Shown: positions 33,736 through 42,283 of the stretch, in pieces
How positions within the stretch are numbered: the first letter of the stretch is position 1
Layout of the letters: every line of letters begins with the position of its first letter
From: Methanosarcina sp. UBA5
GTDB taxonomy: Archaea; Halobacteriota; Methanosarcinia; Methanosarcinales; Methanosarcinaceae
Direction of reading: 5' to 3'
Assembly: GCF_002505485.1 (NCBI RefSeq)
Contig: NZ_DAVG01000054.1
Span: 1 to 43,206, forward strand
Length of the DNA stretch: 43,206 nucleotides
The notes under the pieces: model-generated
Told to the model about the DNA's origin: nothing
The model's input: the letters and a program-made list of their open reading frames with translations, nothing else
Database searches by the model: none
Translations under genes and position numbers: made by a program

Positions 33736-34091
33736 TGATTTTCTACCTCATATTCGAATATCTGTTCGCAATGTGGACATCTAACTTTTATTTTGGAAGT
33801 CCCGTTTTCGTTAATTCTGCCGTAAAAATCCTGCAGGTAGGCAAGGTCTGTGGCAAAAAGATTTTCGATCACTTTCGTATCGATTACATGTAAATTTCCA
33901 AGCTTTGTTATTACTCTAGAAAGCAGGATTATAGTCAGATATGCAGGGTTTGACTGCACTCTCGGGTCTTTGAGAGGCAAGATCTCGTCAGCAGCCGTTG
34001 CAAGCCGCATAATTCCTTTTTTTTGAAGGTTCCCTTCATTGTCCACATAACCTTTGGGAAGGGTAAACTCAAACTCAGTTTGAAAAGTCAT
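33726..34091 (-). CDS. Tail-assembly-like protein with C-terminal zinc-knuckle
   Basis: 121 residues. It begins TFQTEFEFTLPKGYVDNEG and contains GIMRLATAADEI, DPRVQSNPAYLTIILLSRVI, LFATDLAYLQDFYGRIN and a final RCPHCEQIFEYE. This kind of protein follows the first tube gene in eCIS and, by its position and style, resembles tail-assembly chaperones of phages. CPHC offers two ligands of a zinc-binding knuckle. It ends at a TAA immediately after GGGGG, the proposed slippage site leading to the DUF6760-like frame. It follows tube 1 by 85 bp. Confidence 0.8.
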   Translation of the reverse strand: MTFQTEFEFTLPKGYVDNEGNLQKKGIMRLATAADEILPLKDPRVQSNPAYLTIILLSRVITKLGNLHVIDTKVIENLFATDLAYLQDFYGRINENGTSKIKVRCPHCEQIFEYEVENQGE

Positions 34092-34176
34092 GAATCTATC
34101 TCCAAATAAAAAATTTGTTTTTAAAATTTAGAAAAATTCCTAAAACAACTAAACGAATAAATTTAAAAATAGTTAC

Positions 34177-34608
34177 TCAAGAAACCCTTTTAAAACCCTC
34201 ATGCACTATCTCAAGAGTTTCGATTGCAACTTCATTACCTTTGGCATTGAAATCAACAGGGTCATATTTACTTGGCCAAGCCCTTGTAATTTCCCAGCGT
34301 GCTTTATCTTCCCCAGCTTCATTAATCAGGATTATAGACATATCCTTTCTATTATTCTCAGCCCCTTTGTCTATAATCTGCTGTCTCCAGTTAAAAAGTT
34401 CCATATTATCCGTAATACCCCATTTGAGAGTGATATTTCCGTACTTGGTCAAGCCTGAAAGTTTACGAAATATCGGGAGCTCGTCTCCTTCTCTATACTC
34501 TACAGGGTCAGTAGTGGTATCAGCAAAGGTACATTCACTGAAACCTAGTTTTATACTTCCAATTTCAACCCTGAACCTGAATTGTCTGTATGGATCCTGT
34601 CTTGGCAT
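34177..34608 (-). CDS. Inner tube protein 1 (Afp1-type, T4 gp19-like)
   Basis: 143 residues. Same family as the second tube protein: DPYRQFRFRVEIGSI, GFSECTFADTTTDPVEYREG, LSGLTKYGNITLKWGI, ELFNWRQQIIDKG, MSIILINEAGEDKARWE, RAWPSKYDPVDFNAKGNEVAIETLEIVHEG. Being first after the sheath gene (37 bp apart), it is probably the main tube subunit. The two tube proteins share architecture but only modest identity, which suggests specialised roles and an old duplication. Confidence 0.94.
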   Translation of the reverse strand: MPRQDPYRQFRFRVEIGSIKLGFSECTFADTTTDPVEYREGDELPIFRKLSGLTKYGNITLKWGITDNMELFNWRQQIIDKGAENNRKDMSIILINEAGEDKARWEITRAWPSKYDPVDFNAKGNEVAIETLEIVHEGFKRVS

Positions 34609-34645
34609 ATTTTATCTCCTCTTCTCAATTTCGATATGTATAGTC

Positions 34646-36235
34646 TTATTCGGTAGCTGCACTTCCGCCTGTCCACTGCGCTATACGGAATATTACGAAC
34701 TCTGCAGGTTTTACTGGGGCAATACCGATAATACAGATCAACCTCCCATTATCAATATCATCCTGGGTCATGGTGGTTCTGTCACATTTAACGAAAAAAG
34801 CTTCTTCAGGCTTTGTTCCCATTAAAGCCCCATCTCTCCAAATCCCAGTAAGGAATTGTGTAATTGTTGCCCTTACCCTTGCCCAGAGCCTTTCATTATT
34901 TGGTTCAAAAACAACCCACTGGGTACCTCTTTCTATTGATTTTTCAATATAGATGAAAAGGCGGCGAACATTTATGTATTTCCAGAGAGGGTCAACAATG
35001 CAAGTCCTTGCCCCCCAAACTAAAATACCCCTTCCAGGGAAGCTACGGATTACATTTATCCCTCTTGGATTGAGAACTCCTTGCTCTTGTTTGGTAATCT
35101 GGAATTCGAGGCCAACAGCACCCCTTACTAGCTCATTAGCTGGAGCCTTATGCACTCCTCTCTCTGTATCGCTTCGTGCATATATCCCAGCCAGATATCC
35201 TCCTGGGGGTTTGCTTATTTGCCTTTTTGTCAGAGGGTCATAGATTTTGATCCAAGGATAATATAAAGCCCCATATTTAGAGGGTCTTGATATCATCAAG
35301 CCACCAACGTTTGTTTCATTCTCCTTGATATCAAGGATAGCAAATCGATCCTTCAAGGTCTCGCAATGTATAAGGATATCGTCAAGGAGCGTATCCTGCC
35401 CGGATTTAACAAAATGAATATCAGGGACATACACTATCGAAATATCATCAATCTCAGCTATGGCTGTCAGACCATGCCTTTCACCTGGTTTTGCTGCAGG
35501 GTCACCCCTTACATCATCACGAGTCAAATCTGCATCTCCATCATTTCCACCCGGTAAAAGGATAAAAAAATCTTCAGTATTAGCCGGTCTTCCGATGCTG
35601 TCGTTACTTATCAGGATAAGGTTTGAAATATTTTTTAGTGGATCGCTTAATTTTCGTATGTAATGGTCTGGCGAGTTCTTATCTTCAGAGAGATCATCAA
35701 AAACTTCAATGGCATCTGCTTTTTCAATAATTTGTTTGAATTTCTTTTCTTTTTCATTCTGGTCTTCTGGTTTCGAAAAGTTACTGGGCAGATTTTCTGA
35801 TTTCCAGTAGGCAACAGTCAACTTAAAGACTTTCTTGCCTTCCGGATTTAGATCATTTTTGGGATCACTTGAAGCATTTTCTATTCGGATTCCTATTCTA
35901 TTTCCCCAAATTCCTTCACCTACTGCTTCAACTGCAAAGTCGCCTAAGTCTAAACTGGAAGTAAGAGCATTTTTATGAACTATTCTTCCGATATAGCAAC
36001 GCTGACCACCATTTGCAAAAAAACCATCCACGGAATAAGCTAAATGTGAATTTTCAATATATCCTCCATAGACACGCATAAATTGGGTTAAACTTGTTAC
36101 TAACTTAGGAGGAATTGTAGGTCCCCGTTCAGTTTCTCCTAAAAATCCCGCAGTACTCGTGCTTACTCCTTCAATCGGCCTGGCACCGATTTCGAACTCT
36201 TCCATATACACGCCTGGCGTTAAGTATTCTGGCAT
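34646..36235 (-). CDS. Contractile sheath protein (Afp2/3/4-type)
   Basis: 529 residues; a single sheath gene, whereas Afp and PVC loci have three. N-terminal hallmark PEYLTPGVYMEEFEIGARPI and EGVSTSTAGFLGETERGP, then FMRVYGGY, FFANGGQRCYIGRI; the C-terminal domain has FQITKQEQGVLNPRGINVIR, GRGILVWGARTC, YINVRRLFIYIEKSIERGTQW, VFEPNNERLWARVRATITQF and a closing MTQDDIDNGRLICIIGIAPV then KPAEFVIFRI. The sheath wraps the tube and supplies the force of injection by contracting. Preceded by a 374-bp spacer with repeats and a GAGG ribosome-binding site. Confidence 0.96.
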   Translation of the reverse strand: MPEYLTPGVYMEEFEIGARPIEGVSTSTAGFLGETERGPTIPPKLVTSLTQFMRVYGGYIENSHLAYSVDGFFANGGQRCYIGRIVHKNALTSSLDLGDFAVEAVGEGIWGNRIGIRIENASSDPKNDLNPEGKKVFKLTVAYWKSENLPSNFSKPEDQNEKEKKFKQIIEKADAIEVFDDLSEDKNSPDHYIRKLSDPLKNISNLILISNDSIGRPANTEDFFILLPGGNDGDADLTRDDVRGDPAAKPGERHGLTAIAEIDDISIVYVPDIHFVKSGQDTLLDDILIHCETLKDRFAILDIKENETNVGGLMISRPSKYGALYYPWIKIYDPLTKRQISKPPGGYLAGIYARSDTERGVHKAPANELVRGAVGLEFQITKQEQGVLNPRGINVIRSFPGRGILVWGARTCIVDPLWKYINVRRLFIYIEKSIERGTQWVVFEPNNERLWARVRATITQFLTGIWRDGALMGTKPEEAFFVKCDRTTMTQDDIDNGRLICIIGIAPVKPAEFVIFRIAQWTGGSAATE

Positions 36236-36609
36236 ATCAGTTCCTCTTTAGCTGTATTTCTTTTATTTTTTTGGATTTATGTTATTATGTCAGTAATCAC
36301 TGAATAAAATTTAAATGTCTTATTAAATGTCTTATTTCAAGACCCCGTTTTGCATGTAAAACGACTAATTAGAATTACCGTTAAACTTCACTCATCTTTT
36401 TATTCTGAAAAATCCTGCCGATCAGGGCAGTATTTTATGTAAAAATATGCCATGCCGGCATTATGAATTCACAAAAATTAAAAACCTGAGAATAAAGAAA
36501 AAAGATATTATTTTAAATCATACACAGAAAACAGAAGCATAAAAGTGATTTATGCACTGTAATCTTTTGCTTTGTAGATAATAGAATAAATAATTATGAA
36601 AATATTATT
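36236..36609. other. 374-bp spacer upstream of the sheath gene
   Basis: The widest gap in the structural cluster, without a gene. It carries tandem 12-bp repeats and two palindromes (one is at 36452-36461, ATGCCGGCAT) and most likely the promoter of the sheath-tube-baseplate operon. The split suggests that sheath and tube, needed in many copies, are transcribed separately from the ATPase/cap genes. Confidence 0.6.
36311..36363 (-). promoter_or_regulatory. Direct repeats and palindrome, candidate operator of the sheath operon
   Basis: TTAAATGTCTTA occurs twice in tandem (36311-36322 and 36323-36334). Next to it CGTTTTGCATGTAAAACG (36346-36363) is an 18-bp palindrome with a single mismatched pair. 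They lie 76-128 bp before the sheath ATG, a fair distance for regulator sites. The regulator is unknown. Confidence 0.45.
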
Positions 36610-37422
36610 TTATGGAAACATTATTTTACCCAGGGACTTCATTCTCCCCTCCTTCAAAGTTGTGTTAACAGGCTTATTCTTTCCGTTTTTCTCAATCTCA
36701 AATGAGATATTTTCACTTATTAAATTGTTAAAGTAAAGTACAAACTCTCCCATTTTATCGGATTTAGTGTCCAGATTCAAGTCTGTAACTTTTATTATCG
36801 CATCTGCAACTGGATTTTTGCCTGAATCTATGAGTAACCCTCTTACAAAGGTTGAATTATAGCAAAAAGGGTAGGAAGGCAGGGGTTTAAGGGAAATTGT
36901 AACAACAGGATTTCCATAGGCAAAAACAGCGTTATCTGCAGCATTAAAACTATATTTAAGCCCTTCTGCCCATGAGATCTTTTTAGTTCTTACGTCAATA
37001 TCTATAATTTTCTTCTGTTCTACACTGCCAGCGGGACTATTGAACTCGACTATGTCACCCTTCTGTAATTTTGAAACGTCTTTAAGCCTGGTGCTGGTAG
37101 CCCTGGATGCCGGTCCTTTACTATAGAATTTTAACATTAAATTTGAGGTTTTTATCTTCGAGACGTCAATCACTCTTTCTTCAGGAAAGTAAAATTCTGA
37201 TACAATCTTTACGGTATAAATGCCGTCTGCAAGATCAGTAAAAATATAATATCCACTCAGGTTCTTAATTGGATTTATATTTCCTTCCTTTATCATCACC
37301 TTCAAATGACCTATAGCCTCTCTTTTTGTAAAATCATCTATCAACGATATTGCTAAAGACAGATTAGTGGTTATGGTTTCTCCATTATGAGTGCCTGATA
37401 TGAAAGGTTTAATCAAAGTCAT
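36610..37422 (-). CDS. Carboxypeptidase-regulatory-like (beta-sandwich) protein of the injection cluster
   Basis: 270 residues without a signal peptide. The N-terminal 90 and C-terminal 75 residues look like Ig-like/carboxypeptidase regulatory domains (YYIFTDLADGIYTVKIVSEFYF; then VRGLLIDSGKNPVADAIIKV, DKMGEFVLYFNN). The middle part (LKDVSKLQKGDIVEF, KIIDIDVRTKKISWAEGL) may be a small barrel. Proteins of this kind often sit between the Pvc16-type gene and the sheath in eCIS loci; function unknown, perhaps cap- or sheath-associated. The 12-bp spacing to the preceding DUF4255 gene shows co-transcription. Confidence 0.7.
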   Translation of the reverse strand: MTLIKPFISGTHNGETITTNLSLAISLIDDFTKREAIGHLKVMIKEGNINPIKNLSGYYIFTDLADGIYTVKIVSEFYFPEERVIDVSKIKTSNLMLKFYSKGPASRATSTRLKDVSKLQKGDIVEFNSPAGSVEQKKIIDIDVRTKKISWAEGLKYSFNAADNAVFAYGNPVVTISLKPLPSYPFCYNSTFVRGLLIDSGKNPVADAIIKVTDLNLDTKSDKMGEFVLYFNNLISENISFEIEKNGKNKPVNTTLKEGRMKSLGKIMFP

Positions 37423-37433
37423 TACTTTTCAGC

Positions 37434-38030
37434 TCACTCTGGTACAATTCGATTATAGCCAGTTTCTTTAGACACCACTCTCTGTACAGTAATCTCGCGT
37501 TTGGTATCAATTATTACCGGAGTAACAAGACAACAGATAGAAGACCTGAAGGTTTTTCCCGGGAAGGTTGTCCACATCTTTGTCATGTCATCAAGGCTTA
37601 AAGGAGATAACGTAATATGCAGTTCATAGCCATTCCTAGCTAAGCCTCCTTTTAAAACCGAGCCTGTCAGAATAGCATTGTCGTTTATTATCTGTATGAC
37701 TCTGCCCAGTATACTATGTTCTTCTTTTGTCCTCTCGGTTATGTCCTGTACTCCGGAAGGGTAAGAAGTTAACATGTAATATAAATCCAAAGCTATAGGA
37801 GGAAATACCAGTGTTGTGGGATCTTTTATCTGCATCTCTTGGTTTTTCAAATGAACATTTTCGAGAACCTGGTAAAGGAAAAGCGACAGCCTCACATCAT
37901 CATTGGTTTCAATCTCTCCTGGAGAGGCCATCACTATCGATTGCCTTCTAGGAATAAGGTCCTGCATATTATCTCTTAACAGTTCGATAAGAGTCTCTCC
38001 AATGTCTGCTATAGCTCTATAATCCGACAT
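37434..38030 (-). CDS. Pvc16/DUF4255 family tube-cap-type protein (Afp16-type)
   Basis: 198 residues. It starts MSDYRAIADIGETLIELLRD and has QSIVMASPGEIETNDDVRLSL followed by FLYQVLENVHLKNQE, then LDLYYMLTSYP, HSILGRVIQIINDNAIL and LSPLSLDDMTKMWTTF: the DUF4255 (Pvc16 N-terminal) family. Afp16-type proteins cap the tube/sheath end and terminate elongation. It follows the AAA+ ATPase gene by 77 bp and so lies in the order seen in many eCIS clusters. Confidence 0.93.
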   Translation of the reverse strand: MSDYRAIADIGETLIELLRDNMQDLIPRRQSIVMASPGEIETNDDVRLSLFLYQVLENVHLKNQEMQIKDPTTLVFPPIALDLYYMLTSYPSGVQDITERTKEEHSILGRVIQIINDNAILTGSVLKGGLARNGYELHITLSPLSLDDMTKMWTTFPGKTFRSSICCLVTPVIIDTKREITVQRVVSKETGYNRIVPE

Positions 38031-38107
38031 GTTTTTTTTCCGGGTTTTATTTTAAATATAGGAATCTAACCAACTGTAAAAAGTATGCAATGAATATAAT
38101 ATATAAA

Positions 38108-40282
38108 TTATTTACAAAGTTTGTAGTACTCTCCAAAGTCAGCCTCAGTGAAAAGTTTTCCAATTTTTTCATATTCTCTCCTTAAGGCTTTAATTAAATG
38201 TTCCATCTCAACAGCCTTAGAATGTTCTGCTGCCAAAAAGGAAGCAGCAAGGACTACGTTTTTGATATTTCCTCCAGATAGCTTAAACTTTGAAAGAAAA
38301 GCAAAATCTACATCATTTGCAGTTGGAGTTTCTTTAGGAAACGTTTTTTGCCAGATATTTTCTCTTAACTTTTCATCAGGAAGAGGAAATTCTATTATAA
38401 AATGAAGCCTACGAAGGAATGCATCATCCATATTTTTCCGAAAATTGCTGGCCAGAATTACTATTCCCTCATGCCCCTCCATTTTCTGGAGCAGATAAGC
38501 TGTCTCGATATTTGCATACCGGTCGTGTGAATCCTTTACTTCTGATCTCTTACCAAAAAGGGCATCAGCCTCATCAAAGAAGAGAATCGAATTGCTTGTT
38601 TCAGCTTCATCAAAGATCTTTTTTAAGTTTTTCTCAGTTTCTCCTATGTACTTGCTTACCAAACTTGATAAATCGATTTTATAAAGATCTAGTTTTACTT
38701 CATTTGCAAGAATCTCAGCAGCCATTGTTTTTCCAGTACCAGGAGGGCCTGAAAAAAGGACATTTAGACCTTTTCCAAGAGACAATTTCTTTTCAAAACC
38801 CCAATCCGAGTGCACTTTTCCTTTGTACTTAATAAATCCAGAAACTTCTTTTAAATGATTTAAAGTATCTTTTGGAAGAACAATGTCCTCCCATGTATAG
38901 TGCGAATTGGTTTTCAAAGCAAGAGAACTAAGATTCTGATTGGACTGGATCTTGCAGCTTTTATAGAGATCTTCCATAGATAGGGCCATACAGGAAGGAT
39001 TATTTTCTCCTGCAAAACTGAATGCTATGCGGACAGCATCCTTTATTTGACCGCCGCTAAACCTGAACTTGCTCGCAAGTGCATCCAGATTCATTTCTTT
39101 GGCCAGGCTGCCACCTTTTAGACAAGTTTCCCATAGCTGTTTTCGAACCATATATGAAGGTAGAGAAAAAAAACAGGAGATAAAGCCATTATTCATCAAA
39201 CTTTTATCGAATTCCAGGGATTCTTTTCCTGCCAAGAATATTGGCCCTGAAAACATATTTAACGCCTGGATAAGAGATTCAGGATAACTTTTTGACTCTT
39301 TGTCTTCAAAAAGTACGTCAAAAGCTTGAAAATAAATCGCAGAATTTTGTAGGAGAGCTTCCCGCATTATGAAATGTGCGGTATCAATTGACCTGCCTTC
39401 AAGCAGTACTTTTGAATCCACTATAAGAAGGTTTACTCCTGCCTCCCTGCAGATAGCTTCCGCAACACTCTTTTTCCCGCTTCCATGAGGGCCGCAAAAC
39501 AGAAGCTTCGGTGGAAGTTTGTTTCTGTTGTACCAGCTTGCTATATTCACTAACTTATTTTTAAAATCTGGAGGTAGAATCAGGTTCTCAAAAGAATTTG
39601 CGGGTTTTATTACATAAGAGAAATCCCGAATTCTCAGATCAGGCTCATCAAATTCAAGTAAAAAATTAATTATCCTTTCATCTATCTTTATAAAGCTGGA
39701 GATGAGGGACGAATCTGCATTTTCTTCTCTCTCCAATAGATAAACTAGATTGTTTTTCCGAAGGGAGGAAAACGAAGAAAAGTATATTCTCGCTTTGATT
39801 TTTTCCTCGGTTGTTGGGAAAAGCAGAGTCAAAGCCAGGTCTACAGTTGGCTTTTTTTTCATTACGTCATTTTGAAGGTATGAATATAGCTTCTCATACT
39901 TAAGGTCCAGTTCCGGAGCAAGCCCAATTAAAAGTATATCTATTTCAAAAGGATCAAGGCCGAAAAGTTCTGAAATTTTCTGAAGCCTTAATTCCCTTCC
40001 TCTTTTCAGACTCTCTTCGATCCTGGCATCGATTTTCCTTCTTAGTGCATTAACTTCCCTAAGTCTTTCAATTTGAGATTCTTGTAATATTCCTTGAGTG
40101 TTTCCAAAACCCGAACTCCTTCGAATCCTTCCTATTTCAGTTTCTGATACATATAGGCCTCTAAATTCACCTCCGACTTCAGGTGAATCTTCTAGCCACT
40201 TTTCCAGATAAGTTCTTAGCAGTAAGTCCATTCTGGAAAGTTCATCCAAAAGATGTTCAAGATTGTTATCGTATGGCTTCAT
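38108..40282 (-). CDS. AAA+ ATPase of the injection system (Afp15-type)
   Basis: 724 residues with two AAA+ modules. The first (about 225-440) has a changed Walker A, GPHGSGKKS, and no clear Walker B acid pair, so it may be inactive. The second is canonical: GPPGTGKT at 512-519, ILFFDEADALFGKR at 566-579, sensor LASNF at 609-613, arginine fingers FLRR at 621-624, then SGGNIKN sensor 2. The N-terminal 220 residues are helical, matching the extra domain of Afp15/Pvc15. Such ATPases are thought to assist assembly, possibly acting as chaperone or on cargo loading; not a T6SS-type ClpV by architecture. A small spacing to the upstream Cys protein suggests one operon. Confidence 0.93.
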   Translation of the reverse strand: MKPYDNNLEHLLDELSRMDLLLRTYLEKWLEDSPEVGGEFRGLYVSETEIGRIRRSSGFGNTQGILQESQIERLREVNALRRKIDARIEESLKRGRELRLQKISELFGLDPFEIDILLIGLAPELDLKYEKLYSYLQNDVMKKKPTVDLALTLLFPTTEEKIKARIYFSSFSSLRKNNLVYLLEREENADSSLISSFIKIDERIINFLLEFDEPDLRIRDFSYVIKPANSFENLILPPDFKNKLVNIASWYNRNKLPPKLLFCGPHGSGKKSVAEAICREAGVNLLIVDSKVLLEGRSIDTAHFIMREALLQNSAIYFQAFDVLFEDKESKSYPESLIQALNMFSGPIFLAGKESLEFDKSLMNNGFISCFFSLPSYMVRKQLWETCLKGGSLAKEMNLDALASKFRFSGGQIKDAVRIAFSFAGENNPSCMALSMEDLYKSCKIQSNQNLSSLALKTNSHYTWEDIVLPKDTLNHLKEVSGFIKYKGKVHSDWGFEKKLSLGKGLNVLFSGPPGTGKTMAAEILANEVKLDLYKIDLSSLVSKYIGETEKNLKKIFDEAETSNSILFFDEADALFGKRSEVKDSHDRYANIETAYLLQKMEGHEGIVILASNFRKNMDDAFLRRLHFIIEFPLPDEKLRENIWQKTFPKETPTANDVDFAFLSKFKLSGGNIKNVVLAASFLAAEHSKAVEMEHLIKALRREYEKIGKLFTEADFGEYYKLCK

Positions 40283-40324
40283 GTTTGTGGCATTAAGAAT
40301 CCATATATTTTTAGAGAATAATAC

Positions 40325-40678
40325 TTAAGGCTCACTGAGATGTTTTTCTGATACTTTACAAGTCAAAACATTCTGGTACGCATAGAGTAAAATTTGATCA
40401 TCCGAAAACTTACCATGAGACTTGAGCCGATCTACTTCTAATAAAAATTTTTCTGAATTTAAATTATTATCTTTTGCAAAGGCTGCCGCTAATATTTTCA
40501 ATTCTTTTTTTGAAGAATATTTTTTAGGCCAGTTTCCATCTACAAAATTAAAAACAAGCCCGCAGTTCCTATGCCCTATCGTTCTAGTAGATGGATTTAA
40601 GGATGTTTTGATATAATCTTTGAATGTGTATTCCCGCAGATCTCCTCTTACTAATTTTCCACATTCGCATACAAACAT
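40325..40678 (-). CDS. Small Cys-containing protein leading the injection operon, function unknown
   Basis: 117 residues that I do not recognise as a named family. The N-terminus has CEC (residues 4 and 6), and a later IGHRNCG could complete a zinc site. Short helical segments follow (SSKKELKILAAAFAKDNN, EKFLLEVDRL). It is first in the cluster, with a strong ribosome-binding site GAGGTGA before the ATG, and lies 42 bp from the ATPase gene. A regulatory or assembly role is possible by position only. The inverted repeat at 40696-40800 lies directly upstream. Confidence 0.65.
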   Translation of the reverse strand: MFVCECGKLVRGDLREYTFKDYIKTSLNPSTRTIGHRNCGLVFNFVDGNWPKKYSSKKELKILAAAFAKDNNLNSEKFLLEVDRLKSHGKFSDDQILLYAYQNVLTCKVSEKHLSEP

Positions 40679-41099
40679 GGAGTCACCTCTCTCCCAACAC
40701 TATATTAAAAAATAACTTGTAATTCCCTAAATAATTAAATTCTGGTTAGGACTGACAAAAAATTGTAATTATGACCGTTTTACGCTACTGATATAGTGTT
40801 TTCTATTACAAAATTTATTAAAAAATAAAAATTTGTCTCAACACTTACAGTATAAACTGGTCATAGGAGTTTTCATCGCCCAATCGCTCGCTCCAGAAGG
40901 CCAAAAAGGATAATGTCCTCTAAACGGATACTTTACAGGTTAAGCTAGATATATCTTTGGACTATTTATACTTTTTTATTTATGTAATTTTTCTATATGT
41001 AGTATACACTTAAAGTCACTTGTTATTGATTAGGCAACTCATCTACATGAAGTTTAGACAAAAAAACATTAATCCTATGTATGCTATCCTTCAATTCCA
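40679..41099. other. Divergent intergenic region, head of the injection cluster
   Basis: 420 bp between the first injection-cluster gene and the rightward taw2-like gene. No gene seen. It holds the cluster's leading promoter (AT-rich minus-strand stretch around 40700-40830) and that of the rightward gene. TATACTTTTTTATTTATG near 40967 is TATA-like for the rightward gene. Confidence 0.5.
40696..40800. promoter_or_regulatory. Spaced inverted repeat at the injection-cluster promoter
   Basis: AACACTATAT (40696-40705) and ATATAGTGTT (40791-40800) are exact reverse complements, 85 bp apart, and frame the region where the leading promoter should lie. One copy is 18 bp before the ATG of the 117-residue protein. 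This arrangement would suit a regulator that binds both sites, perhaps with DNA looping, but could be chance in AT-rich DNA. Confidence 0.4.
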
Positions 41100-42131
41100 A
41101 TGTATAGAGTAATCAGGATTGCCACGGAAAAAGGAGAAGACCTAAGGAAAAAAGCAATTCAAGGGAAATTTCTGGATACTTCAAGAAAGATCCGAAAAGT
41201 CAGGACTGAAGAAGGTAACTTTCTGGAGATCCCAGTCACAGAAGCTGCAGGTGAAAGGGTGGAAGGTTTTCGGGTTTTTGAACAGGAAAATCCAGAATTT
41301 CTTGAAAAGCCAGGCTCCCTCAAAGAGTCCCTTAAAAGTCTTCTTTCCGAAGCTGAGCTTGCATCCGTCCCTGCAGGCTGGCAGATCTTGGGAGATATAA
41401 TAATAGTTGGCATCCCTGAAATCCTAGAAAATAAAAAAACAAGGATAGCTGAAGCTTTGCTCCTGATGTATCCTAAGTGCAGGACCGTTGTAAGGGATTT
41501 TGGAATCGAAGGGCAGTTCCGCCAGCCAAAAAGAGAACTTCTCTTAGGCAGCGGAACCGAAACCGTCAACAAGGAACATGGCTGCTTTTTTAAGCAGGAT
41601 GTAACAAAGGTAATGTATTCCAAAGGCAACCTTCAAGAACGAAAGCGAATGAGCAGGCTCGGAGAAGGGGAAATTATAGTCGATATGTTTGCAGGAATAG
41701 GGTATTTTTCAATTCCCATGGCTGTGCATTCCAGGCCGAAAAAAATTATCGGGATAGAAATTAATCCTGAGTCTTTTGCCTATCTGAAGGAAAACATCAG
41801 GCTAAATAAGGTAGAGGATATTTTTGTCCCAATCTGCGGGGACTGCTCAAAAGTTGCCCCTGAAGGAACAGCCGACCGCGTGCTTATGGGGTATGTAGGA
41901 ACAACACATCACTATCTTGGGCCGGCTATAAAAGCCCTCAAAAAAAGCGGGGGAATTCTGCACTATCATGAAACAGTCCCTGAGGGTCTTGCCAGAACCA
42001 GACCTCAGGAAAGGATAGAAAAAGCTGCCTGCAAATTGGGAAAGAAAGTGGAGATTCTGGAAACCCACAGGGTAAAAAAGTACTCTCCTGGGGTTTTTCA
42101 TGTGGTTGTCGACGCACGGATATACGAGTAA
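41100..42131 (+). CDS. taw2: tRNA(Phe) aminocarboxypropyltransferase Taw2-like (wyosine pathway)
   Basis: 343-residue SAM-dependent enzyme of the Trm5/TYW2 superfamily. The SAM pocket is VDMFAGIGYFSIPMAV, followed by IIGIEINPESFAYLKENIRL and ICGDCSKVA. The catalytic-area sequence MGYVGTTHHYLGPAIKAL and then GGILHYHETVPE is of the Taw2/TYW2 type and lacks the N-x-P-like motif of Trm5 methyltransferases. Taw2 transfers the 3-amino-3-carboxypropyl group of SAM to the tricyclic base at position 37 of tRNA(Phe). A Trm5-like methyltransferase is the alternative, less likely. The ATG at 41100 is the first in frame with good agreement to family length. No tie to the injection cluster. Confidence 0.8.
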   Translation: MYRVIRIATEKGEDLRKKAIQGKFLDTSRKIRKVRTEEGNFLEIPVTEAAGERVEGFRVFEQENPEFLEKPGSLKESLKSLLSEAELASVPAGWQILGDIIIVGIPEILENKKTRIAEALLLMYPKCRTVVRDFGIEGQFRQPKRELLLGSGTETVNKEHGCFFKQDVTKVMYSKGNLQERKRMSRLGEGEIIVDMFAGIGYFSIPMAVHSRPKKIIGIEINPESFAYLKENIRLNKVEDIFVPICGDCSKVAPEGTADRVLMGYVGTTHHYLGPAIKALKKSGGILHYHETVPEGLARTRPQERIEKAACKLGKKVEILETHRVKKYSPGVFHVVVDARIYE

Positions 42132-42283
42132 AAATTTGAAATTTCACTTTTAATTCAGGAATGTCTTCTTTGACGGATAAAAGGAGTAAAAGAGATTAAA
42201 TGAATAAAAAGCACTAAAAAATAAAATGGCACTAAAAAAGTTTAGGTTTCAGTCCCTTCCGGCTACCAGCCCGCATTTATCTT

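Noticed and set aside
34115..34825. 236-codon plus-strand frame
   Set aside because: It overlaps the tube 1 and sheath genes in antisense; those are certain genes and the antisense product has no domain.
38108..40282. ClpV-type type VI secretion ATPase
   Set aside because: The protein has the Afp15-like arrangement with a weak first and a canonical second AAA+ module, and there are no T6SS membrane-complex genes nearby.
9250..40678. Prophage interpretation of the tail-like cluster
   Set aside because: No capsid, portal, terminase, integrase, holin or lysin gene is visible, while DUF4157 cargo, the DUF4255 cap-type protein and the AAA+ ATPase are typical of eCIS.
41100..42131. Trm5 tRNA (guanine37-N1)-methyltransferase as first call
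   Set aside because: The sequence after the SAM motifs (GYVGTTHHYL and ILHYHE) is of the Taw2/TYW2 type, so Trm5 is kept only as the alternative.
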